The notes beneath the pieces were generated by a model, which saw only the letters and a list, made by a program, of their open reading frames with translations, did no database searches and was not told the origin of the DNA. From an uncultured Lachnospiraceae bacterium (GTDB taxonomy: Bacteria; Bacillota; Clostridia; Lachnospirales; Lachnospiraceae): a stretch of 62,565 nt of DNA. Below are positions 16,324 through 24,729 of this stretch, piece after piece. The stretch covers positions 1 through 62,565 of the forward strand of contig CAMNTQ010000014.1 of NCBI GenBank assembly GCA_946558695.1. Direction: 5' to 3'. Numbering within the stretch: position 1 is the first letter of the stretch; every line of letters begins with the position of its first letter. Both the position numbers and the translations under genes were made by a program.

Positions 16324-17208
16324 CTATATCCTGCATATCCTTTGCACATAATCCGCAAATCTCTTCACCATTGGAGTCAGATAATTTTCTTTTGATATTG
16401 CCATGTATACCTGGCGTTTCAGGTAAGTATTCCTAAGTTCCAGTACTTCTATGTTAAGATTTCTAAGAATCGGTATATCCGGCATAATGGCAATCCCGAA
16501 ATTTTGTGCCACAAGCCCTGCCATAGAACCATCTTCTTCTATCTCATAAGCAATCTTCGGTTTTATCTTCGCCATCCGAAACATCCTGTCTATCACCGGT
16601 CTTAAGCCGCTTTCTTCCGTATAATAAACCTGCGGATAACAGGCGGCCTCCTCCAGATCCACCGGCTTTTTATCCGCCAGCGGATGCCCTTTCGGGACTG
16701 CCACAACAAGCCTTTCTTCACCTACGGGAATAAATTCTATCGAGGTTTCCTTTTCAATCATAGAGCAGAATGCAGCATCAAACCTCTCCTCCTTAAGCCC
16801 CTGTATGATTTCCCGTGTATTTCCTACCGTAAACTTGAATCTCACATCCAGTTCCTCATGGCTTCTTATAAAGTCCGCTACAAGCTCCGGAACGAATTCG
16901 CTTCCGAGGGTATAAATAAACGCGAGATCTATCACGCCCCCCGTCTGCCCTGTCATTGCCCGCGTCTTTTCAATCCCAAGATCCAGCGTCCTCAAAGAAT
17001 CCTCCACATAATCCAGAAAAAACCTCCCGTATTTCGTCAGCGCTACATTACGCCCCTGCTTCTGAAACAACGCAGTTCCTATCTCTTTTTCCAGCGTATT
17101 CATAGCATGGCTCAAAGAAGGCTGTGAGATCTGAAGTTCCTCCGCCGCCTTTGTATAATGTTCCAGACGTGCCAGCGCAGCAAAATATCTCAGTTGATTT
17201 AAATTCAT
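16324..17208 (-). CDS. LysR family transcriptional regulator (divergent to enoate reductase)
   Basis: The product is 294 aa, exactly the length of the LysR gene facing it. It has the same N-terminal layout (LNQLRYFAALARLEHYTKAAEELQISQPSLSHAMNTLEKEIG, LFQKQGRNVALTKYG). The effector domain differs (RFKFTVGNTREIIQGL, YTEESGLRPVIDRMF). It is divergent from the flavin oxidoreductase at 17463, its probable target. The pair may be an old duplication that gives separate control of import and reduction. Confidence 0.92.
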   Translation of the reverse strand: MNLNQLRYFAALARLEHYTKAAEELQISQPSLSHAMNTLEKEIGTALFQKQGRNVALTKYGRFFLDYVEDSLRTLDLGIEKTRAMTGQTGGVIDLAFIYTLGSEFVPELVADFIRSHEELDVRFKFTVGNTREIIQGLKEERFDAAFCSMIEKETSIEFIPVGEERLVVAVPKGHPLADKKPVDLEEAACYPQVYYTEESGLRPVIDRMFRMAKIKPKIAYEIEEDGSMAGLVAQNFGIAIMPDIPILRNLNIEVLELRNTYLKRQVYMAISKENYLTPMVKRFADYVQRICRI

Positions 17209-17295
17209 ATTATCACCTTCATAAGCTACAATATTCTATTATTAAAATATCACAATTCATAGTTTATTTCTATGGTTTTATCGTGTTTTATGCAT

Positions 17296-17324
17296 TTGTT
17301 TTATATATCTCTTTTTCCTATAAT
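17296..17324 (+). promoter_or_regulatory. Promoter of the flavin oxidoreductase gene
   Basis: TTGTTT (17296-17301) and TATAAT (17319-17324) are 17 bp apart, leaving an untranslated leader of about 130 nt. Confidence 0.6.
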
Positions 17325-17462
17325 ACAGAGCAGAAAACGGATTGTTAATCATATATCAAGAACACCTATTCCGTAAAACAACAACCTCTTTGCAATCATT
17401 GTTTATATTTTTAAACCGCTTATTACAACCAAATATTTTCAAACTGTATGAAGGAGGATTTT

Positions 17463-19463
17463 ATGAGAAGCGAATACAAACACATTTTTGAACCGCTGAC
17501 GATCCGGCGGATGACCATGAAAAACCGTATTATGATGACACCGATGGGAACAAACTACGGAGAGCAGAGCGGAGAGATGAGTTTTCTCCATATTAATTAC
17601 TATGAGCAGCGCGCGAAAGGCGGCACCGGACTGATCATGGTAGAGAATGCCAGCGTAGATTCCCCGGAAGGTTCCAACGGAACAACACAGCTTCGGATCG
17701 ACCACGACAATTACCTGCCCCGTCTCTTCAAGCTGACAGAGACGATACATAAGCACGGCGCCTGCATCGGCATCCAGATCAACCACGCCGGAGCTTCCGC
17801 CCAGTCTGCACGTACCAATATGCAGCCGGTATCTGCTTCCAACATCCCTTCCAAAGCAGGCGGCGAGACGCCGCGCCCGCTGACAAGGGAAGAAATCTTA
17901 AGAATCGTAAAAAAATATGGCGAAGCCGCAAAAAGAGCACAGGCTGCCGGGTTCGACTGCGTAGAAATCCATGCCGGACACTCCTATCTTCTCAGCCAGT
18001 TCTTATCACCGACTACCAATAAAAGAACAGATGAGTTTGGCGGAAGCGCTGAAAACCGCGCACGCTTTGCCAAAATGGTCGTTGAGGAAGTCCGCGCACA
18101 GGTTGGTCCGTTCTTCCCCATCTTCGTCCGCATCAGTGCCGATGAGAAAATGGAAGGAGGAAACACTCTGGAGGATACACTGGAGTATCTTCAGTATTTC
18201 CATGAGGAAGTTGACGTATTTGACGTATCCTGCGCTCTGAATGGTTCCCTCCAGTATCAGATCGACGCCAATTATCTGCCTGACGGATGGCGTTCCTACA
18301 TGGCGAAAGCCGTAAAAGAAAAGTATGGAAAACTATGCGTCACTACCGGAAACATCCGTAATCCAAAAGTGGCCGACGAGATATTAGAAAAAGGCGACGC
18401 CGATATCATCGGTATGGGACGCGGGCTGATCGCTGATCCGGAGTGGGTAAATAAAGTTGACTTCGGAGATATCTGCGATATCCGCAAGTGTATCTCCTGC
18501 AATATCGGCTGTGCCGGAAACCGTATCGGCATCAACCGTCCCATCCGTTGTACAGTAAACCCATCCGTCACAACCGGAGATGAATATAAAAAACGTAAAG
18601 TAAATAAAACCTGCAACGTAGTGGTTGTTGGCGGCGGCACGGCAGGCCTTGAAGCAGCCTGTACAGCGGCAGAGGTTGGATGTACTACCTTCCTCATCGA
18701 AAAGAAACCGTACCTTGGCGGTCTTGCCGCTGAGATTTCAAAGATTCCGGACAAAAAGCGTCTTGCCGACTTCCCGAATTATCTGATCCACCGGGCAGGC
18801 AAGCTTAAAAATCTGTTCGTATTCCCCGGAACCGAAGCCACGCCGGAATTTGTGAAGAACCTCAAACCGAACATCATCGTAAACGCTACCGGCTCCGGCC
18901 CTCTCCTTCCTCCGATTGCAGGACTTCATGAGAATCTTGGCAAAGAGGGCAGCAAGGTATATTCCATTCTGGATATGATTGAGAACATCAACAGCTATCC
19001 AGAAGATATGACCGGCAAGAAAGTTACCGTTATCGGCGGCGGTGCGGTCGGTCTTGACGTAGTGGAATTTTTTGCCCCGAAAGGAGCAGAGGTATCAATC
19101 GTGGAAATGCTCCCGGCCATTGGGAACGGTATCGATCCGGTTTCCAAAGTCGGTACATTTGCCATGATGGAAAAATACGGTGTCCGTCAGATGACAAAGA
19201 CCGCTTTAAAAGAAGTCCGTCCGGATTCCTTCTACGTGGAAACTCCGGAAGGACCGGAAGAATTGCCCTTCGATTATGGATTCGTATGTCTTGGAATGAA
19301 ATCCAGCACGCCGGTACTTTCTGATATTCAGGCTGTATTTGAAAACAGCAACGAAGTAGAAATCGTCAACATCGGAGACAGCGTACGCGCAAGAAGAATC
19401 ATCGAAGGAACTGATGAAGGAAGAAATATTCTCAACACGTTAGAAAAACGCGGGTTTCTGTAA
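17463..19463 (+). CDS. NADH:flavin oxidoreductase / 2-enoate (dienoyl-CoA) reductase-like Fe-S flavoprotein
   Basis: The 666-aa product has an N-terminal old-yellow-enzyme TIM barrel (about 1-330) with FMN and active-site motifs (GIQINHAGASAQS, FDCVEIHAGHSYLLSQFLSPTTN, DEFGGSAENRARF). Next comes a Cys cluster for 4Fe-4S (CISCNIGC, with a further Cys 11 residues on), then an FAD/NAD(P)H domain (VVVVGGGTAGLEAA and KVTVIGGGAVGLD). Relatives reduce activated C=C bonds: 2-enoates, 2,4-dienoyl-CoA, bile acid intermediates. Its neighbours suggest an unsaturated cyclic acid such as 3-dehydroshikimate as substrate or electron acceptor (inference). The start at 17463 follows GAAGGAGG; an in-frame ATG 15 nt upstream overlaps that site. 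Confidence 0.93.
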   Translation: MRSEYKHIFEPLTIRRMTMKNRIMMTPMGTNYGEQSGEMSFLHINYYEQRAKGGTGLIMVENASVDSPEGSNGTTQLRIDHDNYLPRLFKLTETIHKHGACIGIQINHAGASAQSARTNMQPVSASNIPSKAGGETPRPLTREEILRIVKKYGEAAKRAQAAGFDCVEIHAGHSYLLSQFLSPTTNKRTDEFGGSAENRARFAKMVVEEVRAQVGPFFPIFVRISADEKMEGGNTLEDTLEYLQYFHEEVDVFDVSCALNGSLQYQIDANYLPDGWRSYMAKAVKEKYGKLCVTTGNIRNPKVADEILEKGDADIIGMGRGLIADPEWVNKVDFGDICDIRKCISCNIGCAGNRIGINRPIRCTVNPSVTTGDEYKKRKVNKTCNVVVVGGGTAGLEAACTAAEVGCTTFLIEKKPYLGGLAAEISKIPDKKRLADFPNYLIHRAGKLKNLFVFPGTEATPEFVKNLKPNIIVNATGSGPLLPPIAGLHENLGKEGSKVYSILDMIENINSYPEDMTGKKVTVIGGGAVGLDVVEFFAPKGAEVSIVEMLPAIGNGIDPVSKVGTFAMMEKYGVRQMTKTALKEVRPDSFYVETPEGPEELPFDYGFVCLGMKSSTPVLSDIQAVFENSNEVEIVNIGDSVRARRIIEGTDEGRNILNTLEKRGFL

Positions 19464-19484
19464 AAAGTGTATATCCCTCCAAAG

Positions 19485-19516
19485 AAGCCGGGCAGTCTGA
19501 CTGTCCGGCTTTTATC
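19485..19516 (+). terminator. Terminator after the flavin oxidoreductase gene
   Basis: A stem of AAGCCGGGCAGT against ACTGTCCGGCTT with a 3-nt loop is followed by TTTATC, 20 bp after the stop. Confidence 0.85.
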
Positions 19517-19523
19517 TATACAT

Positions 19524-19675
19524 TTATAATTCCTCTATTTTACAAAAATGCTCTTTGCGCTTTCTGTCATAACTAATCCCTATTGCAAGGATCAATAAAA
19601 TTGCCGCCATGGTCCCGAACTCGTCCAATAGTTACTGATTTGGTTATCCGTCAGCGCCCCCGAATATTTTACTAA
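19524..19675 (-). pseudogene. Frameshifted C-terminal remnant of a membrane transporter
   Basis: Read on the minus strand, 19675 to about 19623 gives VKYSGALTDNQISNYW. After a one-base shift at about 19621, the rest reads EFGTMAAILLILAIGISYD followed by RKRKEHFCKIEEL and a stop at 19524. Restoring one lost G (TGGACG-G-AGTTC) joins the two parts as WTEFGTMAAIL. The joined peptide looks like the last transmembrane helix and basic tail of a permease, probably MFS. No N-terminal part is present. It abuts the HAD gene stop at 19672. Confidence 0.55.
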
Positions 19676-20523
19676 CCCGGATAATTCGGAGCAGTATAGT
19701 TTAGTACATACTGCTCTAAGACTTTTCTTGCCCCGTCCTCAGTCACTGGAGCCGCCCGATACTTTGCCGCTGCAAGCGCGGCCTTCGAAGCGTTTCCCAT
19801 TGCAAAGGAGATTCCCGCCGCTTTTAACATCTCCGCGTCATTATCCCCATCCCCGACGGCGAGTACCTTTTCCATCGGAATGCCCAGCCGCTTTGCCACA
19901 GCAAGAAGACCTTCCCCCTTACACACGCCTTTTCGTGTGATCTCAAGACAGTACCAAAAAGAATTTGAAAGATATACTTCCTCTTTTAATTCTCCAAACC
20001 TCCAAAACCTTTCTATCTCTGCTGCCTTTTCTTTTGTATTAACTACCAGTGTAATCTTGCTGATATATTCCTTATGCATTCTTTCCGGTATATGCGCATC
20101 ATACTCCATTATATCCAGATAATTGCCCGGACCAACTTTAGGAAACGTAAGACCCGTGTATCCCGGCAGCTCACAAGTATGCATTACATTTCTTCCTGAA
20201 AATTCTATGTAACAATGCAATTCCTTTGCCTGCTTCCATGCCGCATCAATAATATCATCCGTAAGAAGAACTTCTCTGTATATCTGTCCGTCCATCACAA
20301 CATACGCTCCGTTATTACAGATATATGGTCCGGTAAACCCAATATCTCCCATCTGTGAAATGACGTGACCGTAATTTCTCCCCGAAGCAAGACCGATCAG
20401 AATCCCACGCTCTGCCACAAGCCGCACTGTTTCACACAATTCCTTCGTCACAGAGCGGTTATGAGGAGAATTAACTATCGTACCATCAATATCCATCATA
20501 ACCAGCCTGACTTCATTTTCCAT
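19672..20523 (-). CDS. HAD-IIB (Cof-type) sugar phosphatase
   Basis: This 283-aa cytoplasmic phosphatase has motif I DIDGTIVNS near the N-terminus, SGRNYG (motif II region), a C2 cap and motif IV VGDGDNDAEML with AMGNAS after it. Cof-type members dephosphorylate sugar phosphates and similar small molecules. It is the last gene of the PTS operon, so it may act on a phosphorylated intermediate of that pathway. I use the ATG at 20523, which has AAGGATGAG upstream; another ATG 9 nt earlier is too close to that site. A transporter remnant follows its stop. Confidence 0.88.
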   Translation of the reverse strand: MENEVRLVMMDIDGTIVNSPHNRSVTKELCETVRLVAERGILIGLASGRNYGHVISQMGDIGFTGPYICNNGAYVVMDGQIYREVLLTDDIIDAAWKQAKELHCYIEFSGRNVMHTCELPGYTGLTFPKVGPGNYLDIMEYDAHIPERMHKEYISKITLVVNTKEKAAEIERFWRFGELKEEVYLSNSFWYCLEITRKGVCKGEGLLAVAKRLGIPMEKVLAVGDGDNDAEMLKAAGISFAMGNASKAALAAAKYRAAPVTEDGARKVLEQYVLNYTAPNYPG

Positions 20524-20574
20524 AATTCTCATCCTTTAATACGTTTTTGTCATGTTTCTCTTAGGAGGGGCTGC

Positions 20575-20604
20575 GCAGAGCAAGGCCATTCCGTCTTGCT
20601 CTGC
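20575..20604 (-). repeat. Intercistronic hairpin between HPr and HAD genes
   Basis: Perfect 10-bp arms GCAGAGCAAG (20575-20584) and CTTGCTCTGC (20595-20604) with a 10-nt loop lie in the 112-bp gap between the two genes. No T-run follows on the minus strand, so it is more likely an mRNA-stability or processing element than a full terminator. Confidence 0.5.
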
Positions 20605-20635
20605 CCAGTATATCTAAAAATAGGTTTATACTATC

Positions 20636-20884
20636 CTACGCAAAATACTCACTAAGCGCCTGTATCGCTTCTTCTTCGTCTGCACCTTCCGCGCGCAGAG
20701 TAATCTCATCTCCGCAGACGATACAAGCTCCAAGCACTGCCATAATACTGCCTGCCGATACGATCTTTCCCTTTTTTTCTATTTTGATATCAGAGTCGAA
20801 TTTTGCCGCTGTTTTAATAAATTTCATAGCTGGTCTTGCATGAAGACCTTCTTTAAAATTCACGGTAACTGTAATCTCTTTCAT
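20636..20884 (-). CDS. HPr-like phosphocarrier protein
   Basis: This 82-aa protein of normal HPr length relays phosphate from enzyme I to a PTS IIA. The active His lies in GLHARPAMKF (His 15). The region near Ser46, where HPr kinase acts, reads KIVSAGSIMAVLGACI. It is encoded inside a PTS operon and not with ptsI, so it is probably a dedicated carrier for this system or an adapter for its regulation. The general HPr should be elsewhere in the genome. Confidence 0.93.
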   Translation of the reverse strand: MKEITVTVNFKEGLHARPAMKFIKTAAKFDSDIKIEKKGKIVSAGSIMAVLGACIVCGDEITLRAEGADEEEAIQALSEYFA

Positions 20885-20907
20885 GCCAACCTCTCTTTCT
20901 GCGCTGT

Positions 20908-21231
20908 TTACTTCCTGTTTTTTTTGCCGGCGGCAACCGCGTGCAAAAGATCGTGTTCCGAAGTAGCAACCATCGTTATGTCCATTGCGTGCAGAAGCAG
21001 CATGGAAAAGGGAATCTCAACCCCGTCATTCTGCGGCGCCATCAATTTCTCAAACTGTATTTTGTGCGCTTCCGCAAGAAACTCCTGCGCTTCTGTAAGC
21101 TTCTCTTCTGCTGCCGCATAGTTTTCTTTATTCATCTCTTCAACTGCCTCAAAAACTTTGGACCGCCCTTCTCCGGCATTGCATATCATTTCCATGCAGA
21201 TATGATTGAGTTCCTCCATTGTCATCTTCAT
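20908..21231 (-). CDS. PTS lactose/cellobiose-type IIA component
   Basis: This 107-aa helical protein of the Lac family passes phosphate from HPr to IIB. The probable phospho-His is in PFSMLLLHAMDITMVA. AAAGGAGG lies 8 nt before the ATG at 21231. It lies between IIB and HPr genes on the same strand. Confidence 0.88.
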   Translation of the reverse strand: MKMTMEELNHICMEMICNAGEGRSKVFEAVEEMNKENYAAAEEKLTEAQEFLAEAHKIQFEKLMAPQNDGVEIPFSMLLLHAMDITMVATSEHDLLHAVAAGKKNRK

Positions 21232-21284
21232 TTTGACCGCCTCCTTTATTCCGAAACTTATCGTCCCTGTCCGACTATCCTGTT

Positions 21285-21608
21285 CTATCCTAATATTTTC
21301 AGCATTTGATCGACCAAAGCTTCACCCTTTGCCAGTCCATACTCCCGCATCGGGATCAGCATAAACGGCAGGTCGGGATATCCCTTTTCCGCAGCGAACT
21401 TTTGAATATCCTTCATCTGTCCTTTTACCTGCGGCGCGATCATCACGATATCAAGCCCTGAAAAATCGAACGTCCTGTATCTTAAGCTGGCGGAACAGCT
21501 CACCGTCAGATCAATATCTTTTTTCGGCGCCGCTTTCTGAAGAGCTTCCACGATCATACTGGAGGACATCGCTGATGCACATAAAATTACAGCATTTATT
21601 TTTCTCAT
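21285..21608 (-). CDS. PTS lactose/cellobiose-type IIB component
   Basis: This 107-aa cytoplasmic domain has the P-loop Cys near its start (AVILCASAMSSSM, Cys10), followed by VMIAPQVKGQM. The start at 21608 lies 1 bp after the IIC stop, suggesting translational coupling; an in-frame upstream extension lies within the IIC gene and has no independent support. Confidence 0.9.
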   Translation of the reverse strand: MRKINAVILCASAMSSSMIVEALQKAAPKKDIDLTVSCSASLRYRTFDFSGLDIVMIAPQVKGQMKDIQKFAAEKGYPDLPFMLIPMREYGLAKGEALVDQMLKILG

Positions 21609-21609
21609 A

Positions 21610-22887
21610 TTATTCTTCTCCTTCTTCTGCAATACAACGTCTTTCATACAATTTTGCAAACGGATACCAGATAATCCCCATAATAACAAACAGAATTGCC
21701 TGTGCTACCACATTTCTCCAATCTCCTCCGGTAGAAAGATAGGGCTGAAGAAGCGGCGGCGTGGTCCAAGGGATCTGGACATAAGCCGGACTGATCCATC
21801 CGATTGCAGTAAGAATATATCCATACATAGTTCCCAATACAGATGTTAAAAATACAAACGGCAAAAACATCAGCGGGTTTAATACGATGGGCACGCCGAA
21901 CATCACAGGCTCATTTACACAGAAGATTCCCGGAATAATTGACAGGCGCGCAACTTCTCTCAAATGCGGCGATTTCGACTTCATCCATAATACTACCAGA
22001 GGCAATGTCATTCCCACTCCGCCGATCATGGTCCAACTATAGAAGAAAGGCTCTGTCAGAATATGCGGAACTGCAGTGCCTGCTGCTACTGCCGCCGCAT
22101 TATCCGCTATGTTAGCCAACAAAAACGGATACATAACACCCCATACGGTGAAAGAACCTCCGTGAATTCCTACGAACCAAAGCAGCTGAAGCAGCAATGC
22201 GCAGATCAGCGCCGCATACCATGTATCCGTTACAGCCAATAACGGGGAAACAACCATATTCAGCACCGAATTAAGGTCAAATCCAATAACGACTCTCAAC
22301 AGCCAGAAAAATACCAGCAAAAGCGCCATTGGCAGCAGAGAAGCGAAACTCTGTGCAATACCATGAGGTACGGACTTCGGCAGACGGATGATGATATTAT
22401 GTTTATATGCAAAATGCATAAACTCCACCACGATAATCGCTACTACGAATAATGTAAACATTCCCTTTGCCGAGAAACCGGTAACATCCAATACATTGTC
22501 AGCCAGATTCACCGGCGCTACCGTTATGATATAACACGCTACCGTCACAATACTGATAATCGTCGCATCCTGCTCTTCATACATCCTCGCCAGCTCAGCT
22601 CCTAAAGATATGGCCAGATAAAGGGTCATAAAATTCATCGTCATGGCATACAGAATGTTTAGCTTTTCTGCGTAAGGCGCCATAGCGTTTGCCAGCGATT
22701 CTACCGGAAGACTCGTCAAGATCAATGGCAGCGATCCGATGATAATCAGCGGGATTGTACGGATCAGCGCCGCACGGATTGCCGCAAAATGCCTTTGATT
22801 CCCCATTTTTACAAGCGGCGGTGCAATATATTGTTCGATCCAGCCGCTGAATTTATCCATTGTCGCTTCAAATTTGTTTGTTTTCAT
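21610..22887 (-). CDS. PTS cellobiose-type IIC permease
   Basis: The 425-aa membrane component translocates and phosphorylates the sugar. About ten hydrophobic segments are visible. Family features are the N-terminal APPLVKMGNQRHFAAIRAALIRTIPLIIIGS, GIHGGSFTVWGVMYP and NEPVMFGVPIVLNP, the last being the conserved substrate loop of IIC Lac proteins. The neighbouring SIS proteins suggest an amino sugar or Amadori-type compound in place of a plain beta-glucoside (inference). Confidence 0.93.
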   Translation of the reverse strand: MKTNKFEATMDKFSGWIEQYIAPPLVKMGNQRHFAAIRAALIRTIPLIIIGSLPLILTSLPVESLANAMAPYAEKLNILYAMTMNFMTLYLAISLGAELARMYEEQDATIISIVTVACYIITVAPVNLADNVLDVTGFSAKGMFTLFVVAIIVVEFMHFAYKHNIIIRLPKSVPHGIAQSFASLLPMALLLVFFWLLRVVIGFDLNSVLNMVVSPLLAVTDTWYAALICALLLQLLWFVGIHGGSFTVWGVMYPFLLANIADNAAAVAAGTAVPHILTEPFFYSWTMIGGVGMTLPLVVLWMKSKSPHLREVARLSIIPGIFCVNEPVMFGVPIVLNPLMFLPFVFLTSVLGTMYGYILTAIGWISPAYVQIPWTTPPLLQPYLSTGGDWRNVVAQAILFVIMGIIWYPFAKLYERRCIAEEGEE

Positions 22888-22922
22888 TATTTTCCCTCCT
22901 CATAATAGTAATCCGTAATTGT

Positions 22923-24002
22923 CTACTGCAGTCTTGTATGAACTGCTTCGGTAAAATTGTCATTTGCATTTCTATTCGGATCCTTCCCGATTTTTTCCGG
23001 TGCAAAAACTGAAAGCACCTGTATTGCCAATGTCGTCAGCAAAAGAGACTGTGTCAGAGGATATGTTGTGATCACGATACGGTTTTCTTCCCCGGACGGT
23101 TCCCCGGAAGCATCTAACATCCATGTATGTCTGGTGACGGTCTTAAGGTAACGGAATGTTTCTTCTGTAAGTTCTGCACCCGGAAGCTTTGTTTTTAACA
23201 GTAAAATACTGCTTTTATCTGTGATTGCCCGATGCATGCCATGGGAAAATTCGCCGATGTCGTTGAACATCGTTGGAATGCACATCGTTTCCATCAATTT
23301 CAACTGTCCTTCCATGGCAGTCCCGAAATTCATTCCATATCCCAGAACAAATAATTCTCTCAAGGTACTTCCAAACTCTTTCTTTCTGCACCATTCCCTG
23401 ACGTCCTCTGCCACCGCAGGCATTTCCCTGATTTGTTCTCTGAGTTCCCTTATGATAGCCTCCTCTTTTTCTCCGGTCATCATCCCCTTTTCCCGTCCCA
23501 GATACACGGTCAGTAAAAGCAGCAGCAACAGCGTTGCGCTATATCCTTTCGTCTTTGCATTACTGTCCTCTCCGCCGCAGCAAAGCAATAGTACATGATC
23601 CGCTTCTTTCGCAATGGGGGAATCTTTCGTATCTGTGATTCCAAGCGTACAGAATCCTTTTTCGGAAGCCTCACGAAGCGCCGAAACTACTCCGCTGCTT
23701 GTACCCGTCTGGCTGATGCCTGCGACCAGAACTTTGCTTTTATCTTCCCGCTGCAGCGCATACGCATTATACTGAAAATTTGCCGGAGTATAAACATAGA
23801 CTCTTACTCCTCCATTTTTAGATAAAAAATCCGAAACCGCCAGAGCCGCGTTATAAGAACTGCCATGTGCCACGAAATAGAACGCTTCAAAATCCTTACC
23901 TGCACCACCTGCAAATATTCTGACTTCTTCCGAATCCATCAATCCTTCCAACACCTTGGGTTCTTCTGCAATGTAATCCCACATAATGCTTCTGTTTCTC
24001 AT
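22923..24002 (-). CDS. SIS-domain sugar isomerase/deglycase-like protein (GlmS C-terminal type), copy A
   Basis: The 359-aa product has two sugar-isomerase domains as in the C-terminal half of GlmS and in FrlB and AgaS. Visible motifs are FVAHGSSYNAAL and AGISQTGTSSGVVSALREA in the first domain, and LGYGMNFGTAMEGQLKLMET and NDIGEFSHGMHRAI in the second. The latter has the Glu and His used for ring opening and isomerisation in relatives. It lies just upstream of the PTS IIC gene. It may remove or isomerise an amino group on the imported sugar phosphate. The substrate is unproven. Confidence 0.85.
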   Translation of the reverse strand: MRNRSIMWDYIAEEPKVLEGLMDSEEVRIFAGGAGKDFEAFYFVAHGSSYNAALAVSDFLSKNGGVRVYVYTPANFQYNAYALQREDKSKVLVAGISQTGTSSGVVSALREASEKGFCTLGITDTKDSPIAKEADHVLLLCCGGEDSNAKTKGYSATLLLLLLLTVYLGREKGMMTGEKEEAIIRELREQIREMPAVAEDVREWCRKKEFGSTLRELFVLGYGMNFGTAMEGQLKLMETMCIPTMFNDIGEFSHGMHRAITDKSSILLLKTKLPGAELTEETFRYLKTVTRHTWMLDASGEPSGEENRIVITTYPLTQSLLLTTLAIQVLSVFAPEKIGKDPNRNANDNFTEAVHTRLQ

Positions 24003-24018
24003 CCTGTTCTCTCCTTAT

Positions 24019-24729
24019 TTAAAGCCCAAGCATCTGTTTTGCGTTCTTTCCCAGCATCATATCTAAATGTTCTGTATGATCGCAGATATAACGCACCTTT
24101 TCAATTTCCTGCGCCTGATCTCCAAACGGAGCGTCGGATGAAAAAAGAATCTTTTCCGGCCCCGCAATTTCATATGCCATACGCATCACGGGCACATAGG
24201 AACCGCATGTACTCAAATAGAAGTTCGGAATCTCTTTTGCCAATTGACACGCACGCTCATACATCAGCGGCACTCCCATATGATATAAGACTACCGGAAC
24301 ATCTGGAAAGCTTTTTGCCATCTCTGCCCACTTATCCGGAATCGAGAACATATCTGATTGTCCGTGAACTACTACACATTTCTTATACTTACGGCAGAGT
24401 TCAAAATACGGATCTAACACACTATGGCGGTCCGCGCTGTATCCAAAGCGTATCGCATTCATCTTCAGCCCGTGGAAATGATAGTCTTTAAAGCACCGTT
24501 CCAGTTGTTCTTCTCCATCCACATCCCACGGATTAATAACTGCAAATCCCAGCGTACGATCCGGGTATTTTTTGCAGCATTCATGAATATACTCATTATC
24601 AATCGTTTCCAATTGAGAACAAATCATGCAACGTTCAACGCCTGTCGTATTCATAATGTCAAGCAGAGATTCAACTTTATAATTTTCACCCTTTTTTACT
24701 CCAATATGAGCCAGCATATCTATAATCAT
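24019..24729 (-). CDS. Amidohydrolase-fold (PF04909-like) protein, metal ligands mostly kept
   Basis: The 236-aa TIM-barrel protein is short for Amidohydro_2 enzymes. It keeps likely metal or catalytic residues: one His after strand 1 (MIIDMLAHIG, where relatives have HxH), VVVHGQSD, VLYHMG and FSSDAPFGD. NPWDVDGEEQLERCF and FHGLKMNAIRFGY are shared with the upstream paralogue. It overlaps that gene by four bases (ATGA), so the two are translationally coupled and may form one complex. A hydrolase or decarboxylase role on a PTS product is inference. Confidence 0.75.
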   Translation of the reverse strand: MIIDMLAHIGVKKGENYKVESLLDIMNTTGVERCMICSQLETIDNEYIHECCKKYPDRTLGFAVINPWDVDGEEQLERCFKDYHFHGLKMNAIRFGYSADRHSVLDPYFELCRKYKKCVVVHGQSDMFSIPDKWAEMAKSFPDVPVVLYHMGVPLMYERACQLAKEIPNFYLSTCGSYVPVMRMAYEIAGPEKILFSSDAPFGDQAQEIEKVRYICDHTEHLDMMLGKNAKQMLGL

